Assembly: GCA_016213845.1 (NCBI GenBank)
Contig: JACQZN010000122.1
Location: forward strand, 39,367 to 103,366
DNA from: Candidatus Wallbacteria bacterium
Lineage (GTDB): Bacteria > Muiribacteriota > UBA6191 > JACPRK01
DNA length: 64,000 nucleotides
Direction of reading: 5' to 3'
In this document: in pieces, positions 45,558 to 54,536 of the stretch
Layout of the letters: every line of letters begins with the position of its first letter
Position numbering within the stretch: position 1 is the first letter of the stretch
Translations under genes and position numbers: made by a program
The notes under the pieces: model-generated
Seen by the model: only the letters and a program-made list of their open reading frames with translations
The model's database searches: none
What the model was told of the DNA's origin: nothing

Positions 45558-47624
45558 GTGAAGCAGCACGTCCAGGCATTCTTCGGCAGCTACGCCGAAA
45601 TTCTCTTCCTCCAGGGCACGGCGGCAGGGGCGGCCATCTTCGCGGTACTCCTCTTGGCGCCGAAGACCGCGGGCTGCGGCGTGCTGTCCGTGCTCTCCGC
45701 GTACGCGTTTGCGCAGTTCATCGGCCTGGGACCGGAGTTCCTCAGGACCGGCTACTACACGTACAACCCGCTGCTCGTGGGGCTCTCCATCGGTCACCTT
45801 TTCGAACCGACGCCGCTTGTCGGTTTTCTGGTCGTGTCGGCCGGCGTGCTCACCCTGGTCTTGACGGTGTCGCTGGCCAACCTCTTTTCGACCTACCTGC
45901 GGTTGCCGATCCTCAGCCTGCCCTTCGTCGTCGCCAGCTCCATCGCGTATCTGGCCTCGCTGCGATACTCCGGCCTGCTCTTCGGCACGCACGGGGGCAA
46001 CGCCTGGGCGCCCGACGTCGCGGTCCCGGCCTGGATGGCGGGGTTCTTCAAGTCCTTCGGCGCCATTCTCTTCGCACCGACCGTGCCGGTCGGTCTTGCG
46101 CTGGCCCTGCTGGTCGGCTGGCGCTCGCGCATTCTGCTGATGCTGGCGCTGGCGGGCTACGGGACGGGCGCCACGCTCCGCGGGCTCATGCTCGGCTCCG
46201 CCGCCCAGGCCTACGCCGATCCGACCAGCTTCAACTTCATCCTGATCGCGATGGCGGTCGGCGGCGTCTTCCTGATCCCCTCCCCCAGGAGCTTCGCCGT
46301 GGCCCTGGGAGCCGTCGCCGTCTCGACCCTCTTCCTCGACGCGACCACCGTCTTCTGGTCCTACTACGGTATTCCCGTCTTCACGCTGCCGTTCAACGCC
46401 ATCTCACTGGCAACGATCTACGTGCTCGGCCTCAGCGCCAGCCCGCTCGTCGCCCGATACATCAAGGAGACCCCCGAGGAGACTCTCGATCACCACCTCT
46501 CGACGTTGCTCAGGTTCTCCGGGTCCCTGCGGACCCTCACGCTCCCGTTCGCCGGAAAGTGGACGGTCTGGCAAGGTTTCGCCGGCCGCTGGACCCACAA
46601 GGGCTCCTGGTCCCACGCCTACGACTTCGTCGTCACCGACGACACGGGAGCCACGTTCCGCAACGAGGGACTCGAGCTCGAGGATTACTTCGCCTACCGC
46701 AAGCCCGTCCTCTCCCCGGTTCGAGGGAGGGTCGTCCGGGTGATCGACGACCTGCCCGACAACCCGCTCGGCACGGTCGACCGCGCGCAGAGCTGGGGCA
46801 ACGCGGTCGTCATTCGCGACGAGCGCGGGTTCGCCGTGGAGCTCTCCCACCTGGCGCCGAAGTCGGTCATCGTGCGCGTCGGCGACTGGGTGGAGCGAGG
46901 GGCGCTGCTCGGACTTTGCGGCAATTCGGGCCACTCCCCGCAGCCCCACATCCACGTGCAGGTGCAGGCGACCGACGATGTCGGGGCCGCGACGCTGCCG
47001 TTTTCATTCGTCTTCTACCGCCAGCAGTCGACCTACCACGCCGACGACCTGCCGGCCGAAGGCGCCGCCGTGGAGCCGCTCTTGCCCGACAGGACGCTGG
47101 ATGCCGTGACCGGGCTGGCGATCGACTCCCGGCACCGCTTCGAGGTGACCAAGCACGGCGCGCCGCAGGGCACGGTGGACCTGGAGGTGCGGATGGCAAT
47201 CGACGGCACCTCCTACTTCGAATCGGACCGCGGCAGGCTCTACTTTTCGCGCTCGGAGGGCACGTTCTACTTCCTGGGCATGGACGGCTCCGACGAGCGG
47301 CTGGCGCTGATGTTTCTGGCGCTGCCGAGGATGCCGCTGGCCTACGCGGAGGGGCTGGGCTGGAGCGACCACGTGCCGCTGGCAGTCGCGGCGACGGGCT
47401 GGCCGGTGGCGGCGGCCCGATTCCTGAGCGCCTTCCACGCGCCTGCTGCCCGGGTGGAGGTCGAGCTCGCCTTCGCGGGGCGAAACGTCGTCGCATCGCG
47501 CGCGCGCTCCAAGCTCCTGGGGCTGGATCGCGAGGCGAGGGTGGAGCTGGACCGGCGGTGCGGGTTCGCGCGGGTCGAAGGCAACGGCCTCGTGATGAGG
47601 AGGATCTCCAATGAGACTCACTGA
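45558..47624 (+). CDS. Urea-transporter-family membrane domain fused to M23 peptidase-like domain
   Basis: 'GYYTYNPLLVGLSIG', 'GIPVFTLPFNAISLATIYVLGL' then 'KGSWSHAYDFVV...ELSHLAPKSVIVRVGDWVERGALLGLCGNSGHSPQPHIHVQVQ'. Confidence 0.82.
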   Translation: MKQHVQAFFGSYAEILFLQGTAAGAAIFAVLLLAPKTAGCGVLSVLSAYAFAQFIGLGPEFLRTGYYTYNPLLVGLSIGHLFEPTPLVGFLVVSAGVLTLVLTVSLANLFSTYLRLPILSLPFVVASSIAYLASLRYSGLLFGTHGGNAWAPDVAVPAWMAGFFKSFGAILFAPTVPVGLALALLVGWRSRILLMLALAGYGTGATLRGLMLGSAAQAYADPTSFNFILIAMAVGGVFLIPSPRSFAVALGAVAVSTLFLDATTVFWSYYGIPVFTLPFNAISLATIYVLGLSASPLVARYIKETPEETLDHHLSTLLRFSGSLRTLTLPFAGKWTVWQGFAGRWTHKGSWSHAYDFVVTDDTGATFRNEGLELEDYFAYRKPVLSPVRGRVVRVIDDLPDNPLGTVDRAQSWGNAVVIRDERGFAVELSHLAPKSVIVRVGDWVERGALLGLCGNSGHSPQPHIHVQVQATDDVGAATLPFSFVFYRQQSTYHADDLPAEGAAVEPLLPDRTLDAVTGLAIDSRHRFEVTKHGAPQGTVDLEVRMAIDGTSYFESDRGRLYFSRSEGTFYFLGMDGSDERLALMFLALPRMPLAYAEGLGWSDHVPLAVAATGWPVAAARFLSAFHAPAARVEVELAFAGRNVVASRARSKLLGLDREARVELDRRCGFARVEGNGLVMRRISNETH

Positions 47625-48468
47625 CGCAGTTGCGGGCATGCTGCTGGCAGCGATGGCCGCGGCGCCGGTTGCCGCAGTCGAGACCCGAGTGGATGCGGTG
47701 GCGTTCGCGGGCCGGCTCGACTACAGCCACTCGTCGCTGAAGGATTCGTCGAGCTATCGCGGTCTGTACGCGTACGTCGGGCGCGGGCTGGATCACCAGT
47801 ACGAGCTCTCGCTGCAGCAGATCGACGTGGAGTTCCTGGGCGGCGCGATTTTCCGCCAGCGGGACTTGACGTCGGTCTACACGAACTACACGCAGCCTGG
47901 GTGGCGGTTGAGGGGCGGGTTCCATGCCATCGACAGCGATCGGGCGCTGTCGGGGGACGGGCTGGTGCTCTTCCTGGGTGCGCACGGACTTCAGAGCGGG
48001 CCGTGGGACCTGGGGCTGGACGTTTACCGTTCGAGTTACTCCGAGCTGGCGCCCGACCTGACGGTCTGGCAGATCTCGCCGCAATTGGCGTTCGGCGCCT
48101 GGTCGTCGGCAGCGCACGGGTTGCGCAGCGAATTGCGCGCCCACCTCATCTTTGCCAGCGACGACATCGGGCTCGGCCGCCGCGAGTTCCGTTCGGCCGA
48201 GGAGCGGCTCATCTACACCTGGCGCCGCTGGACCTTGACAGCCTCGGGCTGGGCGGGCAATCAGGGACTGGCCGTGCGCGACGACGGCTTCACGGTCTTC
48301 AACCTGCCGGAGCGCCACGAAGGCGGGTACAGCTTCGAGTCGCGCTACCGGCTTGGAGGAGACACGACGGCCACCGTCCGGACCGCGCAGGAGATCTATC
48401 GTGAAGCCGGCGCCACGAACCGATCGTCGGCGCAGAGCTGGACGGCCTCGGTAGGCCACACGTTCTGA
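47611..48468 (+). CDS. Outer-membrane beta-barrel-like protein
   Basis: Signal peptide, alternating amphipathic strands, terminal Phe '...TASVGHTF'. Confidence 0.65.
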   Translation: MRLTDAVAGMLLAAMAAAPVAAVETRVDAVAFAGRLDYSHSSLKDSSSYRGLYAYVGRGLDHQYELSLQQIDVEFLGGAIFRQRDLTSVYTNYTQPGWRLRGGFHAIDSDRALSGDGLVLFLGAHGLQSGPWDLGLDVYRSSYSELAPDLTVWQISPQLAFGAWSSAAHGLRSELRAHLIFASDDIGLGRREFRSAEERLIYTWRRWTLTASGWAGNQGLAVRDDGFTVFNLPERHEGGYSFESRYRLGGDTTATVRTAQEIYREAGATNRSSAQSWTASVGHTF

Positions 48469-48492
48469 ACCCTGGGCGGGCGGAGGCACTCA

Positions 48493-49203
48493 ATGCGAGA
48501 TCAAGCAATCCAGACACCGAAAGGGAGCTTCGAAACCCGCGGTCGGAGGGCCGCCAGGGTGGGCGGCGCCCTCGTGCTGGCGCTGGCGCTGGCAGCCGGG
48601 CTGGGGTCGGCCGCGCTGGCGGGAAGCGGGGGCAAGGGCAAGGGAGAGCTTGCGGAGACCGACATCCGGGACAGCTACCATCGCTCCTACCGCTACGAGA
48701 AGACTCAGGACTACGACGAAGCCATCAAGACGCTCTTGCCAGTCTCGCAAGCCTACCCGGAGGGCTACACGGTCAACCTGCGGCTCGGCTGGCTCTACTA
48801 CCTGGCCGGAAAGTTCACGAACGCTCAGAAGCACTACGAGACCGCGATGAAGGTCGCTCCGTACTCGCTCGACGCGAAGCTGGGCTACACCCTACCCCTG
48901 ATGGCTCGGGAGCTGTACAAGGACGTGGAGGTCTTCACCAGGCAGGTGCTGGCGATCGATCCGGCCAACTACACGGGCAACCTGCGACTGGCGTTCGCAC
49001 TTCGGATGCAGTCGAAGCTGGATCAGGCCGAGCAGGTGCTGGTGGCGATGCTGCAGCTCTATCCGACCGACGTGAAGTACCTGACGGAGCTCGGGCTGGT
49101 GCATGTAGCGCGCGGCTCGCGGGACGCGGCCAGAGGCGTGTTCCGCGAAGTGCTGGTGCTCGATCCGGAGAACCCAGTGGCGCGTCACCAGCTGGCGCAG
49201 TAG
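48493..49203 (+). CDS. TPR repeat protein
   Basis: 'AIKTLLPVSQAYPEGYTVNLRLGWLYYLAGKFTNAQKHYETAMKVAP' etc. Confidence 0.82.
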   Translation: MRDQAIQTPKGSFETRGRRAARVGGALVLALALAAGLGSAALAGSGGKGKGELAETDIRDSYHRSYRYEKTQDYDEAIKTLLPVSQAYPEGYTVNLRLGWLYYLAGKFTNAQKHYETAMKVAPYSLDAKLGYTLPLMARELYKDVEVFTRQVLAIDPANYTGNLRLAFALRMQSKLDQAEQVLVAMLQLYPTDVKYLTELGLVHVARGSRDAARGVFREVLVLDPENPVARHQLAQ

Positions 49204-49219
49204 GCCCGCAGCCGGGGGG

Positions 49220-49705
49220 TCAGGCAGCGCCCGTGGGGACTCTGGGCTCCGAGGGGAGCTTGGCGGCGACCTGGCGCCAGTCGGGCCAGTCACGGCCGGT
49301 ACGACCGACATGACGGAAGAGCACCTGGCCGCCGGGGGAGATGAGGATCGCGGCGGGAAACGGGCAGCCGAATCGGCGCTCGATCGGCAGGGCGAACGCG
49401 CCGGCGATGGCGAGGTCGTCGTCGGCGACGATGCGAAACTTGAGTTTCAGGCGCCGGCGGAGCTCGATCATCTTTTCAGTCGGTTCGACGCTCACCAGCA
49501 CGACCTGGCAACCCTGGCGCGTGAAGAGCGGCTCCTCCTCGCGCAAGGCCGCGAGCGCCCTGCGGCTCAGGAAGCACCAGCTCCCGCGATAGAAGACGAG
49601 CAGCTCCGGCCCGGCGGAGAGGTCGGCGGCCAGCTCCCAGCCCTCGCCGTCGCAGTCGACGCCGCGAACCGAGGCCAGGTGGGAATCGGACCGGGCATGG
49701 GTCAT
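49220..49705 (-). CDS. Peroxiredoxin-like (AhpC/TSA) protein
   Basis: 'LLVFYRGSWCFLSRRALAALREEE...VVLVSVEPTEKMIELRRRLKLKFRIVADDDLAIAGAFAL'. Confidence 0.72.
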   Translation of the reverse strand: MTHARSDSHLASVRGVDCDGEGWELAADLSAGPELLVFYRGSWCFLSRRALAALREEEPLFTRQGCQVVLVSVEPTEKMIELRRRLKLKFRIVADDDLAIAGAFALPIERRFGCPFPAAILISPGGQVLFRHVGRTGRDWPDWRQVAAKLPSEPRVPTGAA

Positions 49706-49715
49706 CGCGCGCTCC

Positions 49716-51119
49716 TCAGCTCCCGTAGATCGCAACCTCGGCCGTCGACGTCTGGGTGTCGAAGACATGCTTGCGCGGGTAGCCCCACAGCTCCCGGAGC
49801 AGCTCCTCGGCGCTGTCGGGGATGGGAACGACCTCGGCGCCGAGCTCATCGGCCAGCGCCTCGGGGGTGACGTCGTCCAGGAAGCAGGCACCGTCGGAGC
49901 GCAGGGAGTGCGCCGGGATGATGAGCCTGTCGGCGTCGAGCTTGCCCCGGAAGGCGGCGAGATAGTCGGTGGCCGAGAGAAGCCCGGCGACCGTGATGGT
50001 GTTCCCGTAGAAGAGGTTCTCGACGTCGACGATCCGGACGTCCAGGTCTGGCCTCTGCCGGAGAGCGGGTTCCACGACCTCCGCGAACATGGGGCGCGCA
50101 GCCCGGCCGGTAGCGATGACGGTGCGAACGGGCGGCTTCTGGAGACGTCTTCGCGCGTAGCGAGGGAAGGCTCGCCGGAAGTCGACCGTGAACTTGCGGA
50201 TCATTCCGACGCCGTCCTCGCGCAGGACGTAGCCGTCGTAGTAGCTCATCGGTGGCACGGGAAGGCCGGCCGCCAGGTAGAACTCGTCGGCGAGATAGGC
50301 GATGCGGCGGCCATACTTGCGTTTCATTTGACGGCCGATGCGCTCGCCGTGCTCGATCATCGCCAGGGCGGATTCGCCGGTGTAGGACGGCAGCTCGACG
50401 AGCTTGGCGCGGTGGGTGGTGAGGCCTACGGGCACGATGGCCAGCCCGCGGAAGTGCGGATAGAGAGGCAGAAGGTCCGCGAGCGTCCGATCCAGCTCGG
50501 GGCCGTCATTCCATCCGGGGATGCTGACGATCTGGCCGTAGAACTCGATGCCTCCGCCGACCAGGCGCTGGAGCATTTCGAGGATAGGGCGCGGCTCCTT
50601 GGTACCGAGGAGCCGGGTCCGGAGCGCGGGCTCGGTGGCGTGGATGGAGACGTAGAGCGGGCTCAGGCGCATCCGGAAGATCTTGCCCCAGTCCTCGTCG
50701 GAGAGGTTCGAGAGCGTCATGTAGTTGCCGTGGAGGAAGGAGTAGCGATAGTCCTCGTCCTTGATGTAGACGGTTCGCCGCATCCGCCGCGGGTTCTGGT
50801 AGACGAAGCAGAACGGGCAGTTGTTCTTGCATGTGCGGATGCCGTCGAAGAGATCGTCGGCGAACTCGATGCCGAGGACGTCCTCGGGGTCCTTCTCGAG
50901 CGAGACGGCCACGAGCGTGCCGTCCGGTTTGCGGAAGTCGAGGGCGCACTCCTCGGTGGATTCCTCGAAGCGGAAATCGAGGACGTCGGTGACGCTGACG
51001 CCGTTGATGGCGACGATCTCGTCACCGGGCTCGACGCCGGCCATCTCGGCAAGGCTGCCCGGGGCGACTTCGCGGACCCTTCCGCCTGGCCTGGGACCCG
51101 TTCGTGACGCGACGCGCAT
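49716..51119 (-). CDS. DUF512-type PDZ/radical SAM protein
   Basis: PDZ 'VAPGSLAEMAGVEPGDEIVAINGVSV'; radical SAM-type cysteines 'CKNNCPFCFVYQNPRRMRRTVYIKDEDYRYSFLHGNY'. Confidence 0.85.
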   Translation of the reverse strand: MRVASRTGPRPGGRVREVAPGSLAEMAGVEPGDEIVAINGVSVTDVLDFRFEESTEECALDFRKPDGTLVAVSLEKDPEDVLGIEFADDLFDGIRTCKNNCPFCFVYQNPRRMRRTVYIKDEDYRYSFLHGNYMTLSNLSDEDWGKIFRMRLSPLYVSIHATEPALRTRLLGTKEPRPILEMLQRLVGGGIEFYGQIVSIPGWNDGPELDRTLADLLPLYPHFRGLAIVPVGLTTHRAKLVELPSYTGESALAMIEHGERIGRQMKRKYGRRIAYLADEFYLAAGLPVPPMSYYDGYVLREDGVGMIRKFTVDFRRAFPRYARRRLQKPPVRTVIATGRAARPMFAEVVEPALRQRPDLDVRIVDVENLFYGNTITVAGLLSATDYLAAFRGKLDADRLIIPAHSLRSDGACFLDDVTPEALADELGAEVVPIPDSAEELLRELWGYPRKHVFDTQTSTAEVAIYGS

Positions 51120-51128
51120 GACGCGGCG

Positions 51129-51136
51129 ATTATACT
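51129..51136. promoter_or_regulatory. Overlapping divergent -10 elements (attatact)
   Basis: tatact on + and TATAAT on -, each 9 nt from its start codon. Confidence 0.5.
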
Positions 51137-51145
51137 GCAGGCATC

Positions 51146-51484
51146 GTGAGCGAGCGCGAAGAGAGGGCCTGGAAGTGGACGCTGGGCTTACTCGCGCTGG
51201 TGATCGTGGCGACGGGCGGATGGCGGGCGTCGATCTCCGCGCCTGGGCGGGAGGACGTGCTGGAGGTCCTGGTCGAGGCCGGAGCCAGCGGGCGGGAAGT
51301 ACGAGAGGTTGCGCGGGCCCGGGGATACTCGGGGCCGGGATGGGCGAAGGCGATCGAACGGGAGCTGGGCGACCCGGAGCTGGAGCGGGAGCTGGCGACG
51401 CGGCTTGCGCGCGCGCTCGGAGGAACCGGGGCCGAGTCCGGGGTCCAATCGCAGCACACGACGGGGCCGAATGCCGATAACTGA
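51146..51484 (+). CDS. Small membrane-anchored hypothetical protein
   Basis: 'WKWTLGLLALVIVATGGWRAS' TM; GTG start. Confidence 0.55.
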   Translation: MSEREERAWKWTLGLLALVIVATGGWRASISAPGREDVLEVLVEAGASGREVREVARARGYSGPGWAKAIERELGDPELERELATRLARALGGTGAESGVQSQHTTGPNADN

Positions 51485-51543
51485 AGTAACTTGGTATGTA
51501 CGACCGCGACCCTCGGCGGCAGACTGCATGGCGGCCCATCGAG

Positions 51544-51573
51544 TTGACCGAACCTCTCGATTCGTGCTACAAT
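51544..51573 (+). promoter_or_regulatory. Sigma70-like promoter of carD
   Basis: ttgacc-18 nt-tacaat. Confidence 0.55.
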
Positions 51574-51635
51574 GCGGGAACTTTCTGCCCGTGGCCGCAT
51601 GGCTCAGGGGCGCGGGCAAGTGCAAGGAGTCTTCG

Positions 51636-52133
51636 ATGGCATTCCGTGTCGGCGAAAAGGTCGTCCATCCAGCCCACGGGGTGGGCGTCGTTCGCGAGAT
51701 CACGATCCAGCGCGTCCTGGGCCATGAGACGCAGTACTACGTGATCGAGACGCCGCTCAACGAGCTGGACCGGGTGATGGTTCCGGTAGCCAATGCAGAC
51801 ACCTTGGGCCTGCGAAAGGTCGCCAGCGAGGAGATCATCGACCAGATGCTCAAGATCTTGCGCGACCGTCACGGCAACTACTTCGAAATCCTCGAGGATG
51901 AGAGCTTCCACCGGCGCCACAAGGAGTACCTGGACAAGGTGCAGAGTGGAAACATCCTCGAGGTCGCCAAGGTCTACAAGACGCTCTACGAGCGCTCGCG
52001 AGAGCGGGACCTGGGCCTCAAGGAGAAGTTCCTGATGGAGCGGGCCGAGAAGATGATCATGGGCGAGCTCTCGTACGCCCGGAACATCTCCTTCGAAAAG
52101 GCGCAGGAAGTCATCGAGAACGGTCGGGCCTGA
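51636..52133 (+). CDS. carD: CarD family transcriptional regulator
   Basis: 'FRVGEKVVHPAHGVGVVREITIQRVLGHETQYYVIE'. Confidence 0.93.
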   Translation: MAFRVGEKVVHPAHGVGVVREITIQRVLGHETQYYVIETPLNELDRVMVPVANADTLGLRKVASEEIIDQMLKILRDRHGNYFEILEDESFHRRHKEYLDKVQSGNILEVAKVYKTLYERSRERDLGLKEKFLMERAEKMIMGELSYARNISFEKAQEVIENGRA

Positions 52134-52180
52134 GCCCGCCCTCCCGAGGCTCGACGGCGCGGTCCCCGGCTGCTGCCCGG

Positions 52181-52819
52181 TTGCGGTCCGCGCGAGTCTT
52201 TCGCGCTCTCACTCCGCCCGTGCTTTCCCTCCAATTCTGGTATCCCGACCACAACCTGCGCGACCTGTGCGAGCGGGTCAGGCTAATCGCGCCCGGGCTG
52301 GGACTGGAGCTGGCGGGCGACCCGGCGGACAAGGTCGACATGGGGATGGTCGGGAGCTGGGAGCTGGCGCGGTTGGCGGCGCGTCCCGTGTTCCTGGGGC
52401 TTACCGAGGGCGACCACCACTACGGAGTGGTGACGATCTTCCACGATGCGGAGACCCCCGAGCTGACCGGCGAGTTCGAGCGGCTGCTGGCAGCCGTCTG
52501 GAAGGGCGCGGGGCCGCCCTATCCCACCGAAGCATCGATAGTGAAAGGGATGGACGACGTGCAGGGGCCGATGCTCTGCCTGTTTCCAATCACGAGCCGC
52601 CTCATGGTCCTGATCCTGCGCCAGGTGGGCGAGCCGGGGGACGAGACGTTTGCGCCGCAGATCCGGGTCGGCGGCCCGGCGCTGGTCAAGAAGACGGGCC
52701 TGGGCGTCATCGCGGCGATGGCACGCAAGCACGCCACGGCTGTCCTCGAGCGCGACGGCACGGTCTGGCTGGACTTCGGGTGGAGCCACTTCCGGCCCGG
52801 GTGGCAGATCGGCGGCTGA
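52181..52819 (+). CDS. Hypothetical protein
   Basis: ORF in operon-like position; alternative GTG start near 52220. Confidence 0.5.
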   Translation: MRSARVFRALTPPVLSLQFWYPDHNLRDLCERVRLIAPGLGLELAGDPADKVDMGMVGSWELARLAARPVFLGLTEGDHHYGVVTIFHDAETPELTGEFERLLAAVWKGAGPPYPTEASIVKGMDDVQGPMLCLFPITSRLMVLILRQVGEPGDETFAPQIRVGGPALVKKTGLGVIAAMARKHATAVLERDGTVWLDFGWSHFRPGWQIGG

Positions 52820-52874
52820 AGGGGCGGCCGGCTCGCCGCTGCCGTGGGGAGAGACGGGTGGTATATTGCGGGCG

Positions 52875-54005
<1,131 letters not shown>

Positions 54006-54076
54006 CAACACCGGCTGCTCGGCAGCCGGCCGATCGACTTGCGACCGGCCCCGCGGTGGGGGTAGGATCGGGTAGC

Positions 54077-54170
54077 TGGAGGCGGTGGGATTCGAACCCA
54101 CGAAAGACCACGCGAGGTAGCCTTTGCCCGGGTGACAACCGGGTGCATTAGACCGCTCTGCCACGCCTCC
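54077..54170 (-). tRNA. Class II (serine-type body) tRNA with GUC anticodon, copy 1
   Basis: GGAGGCG TG GCAGAGCGGTCTAATGC A CCCGG TTGTCAC CCGGG C-AAAG-GCT-ACC-TCGCGT-GGT-CTTT-C GTGGG TTCGAAT CCCAC CGCCTCC A. Confidence 0.88.
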
Positions 54171-54174
54171 GGTG

Positions 54175-54208
54175 TCCCGGAGGGTTCCTTGGGCCCTCCG
54201 GGGTTTCT
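54175..54208 (+). terminator. Terminator-like hairpin next to tRNA copy 1
   Basis: cccggaggg-ttccttggg-ccctccggg + gtttcttctt. Confidence 0.6.
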
Positions 54209-54276
54209 TCTTGCTGAAGAGACTCCGTCCGGATGCGCTTGCGACCGGCCAGGCGGTGGGGGTAGGATCGGGTAGC

Positions 54277-54370
54277 TGGAGGCGGTGGGATTCGAACCCA
54301 CGAAAGACCACTCTGGGTAGCCTTTGCCCGGGTGACAACCGGGTGCATTAGACCTCTCTGCCACGCCTCC
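54277..54370 (-). tRNA. Class II (serine-type body) tRNA with GUC anticodon, copy 2
   Basis: Same cloverleaf; differs in D-loop (AGAGG) and V-arm tip (ACC CAGAGT GGT). Confidence 0.88.
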
Positions 54371-54374
54371 GGCA

Positions 54375-54408
54375 TCCCGGAGGGTTCCTTTGGCCCCTCC
54401 GGGGTTTC
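54375..54408 (+). terminator. Terminator-like hairpin next to tRNA copy 2
   Basis: cccggaggg...ccctccggg + gtttctttc. Confidence 0.6.
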
Positions 54409-54536
54409 TTTCGTCCGTCGATCCTGCGCCTGGGTTGGGCTCGCCGCGCCTCGGATGAGGGCGGCTTACCGGACGGCTGCGAATCTAGCCGACGAGTTGC
54501 TGAAACGGAGCTGAAATCGGCTGAAATCTCCGGGCG

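Noticed and set aside
54077-54370. tRNA-Sec or tRNA-Leu/Tyr as alternative identity for the class II tRNAs
   Set aside because: Anticodon is not UCA, GUA or a Leu anticodon; acceptor is 7 bp and the 3-bp D-stem with 'GCAGAGCGGTCTAATGC' is serine-like.
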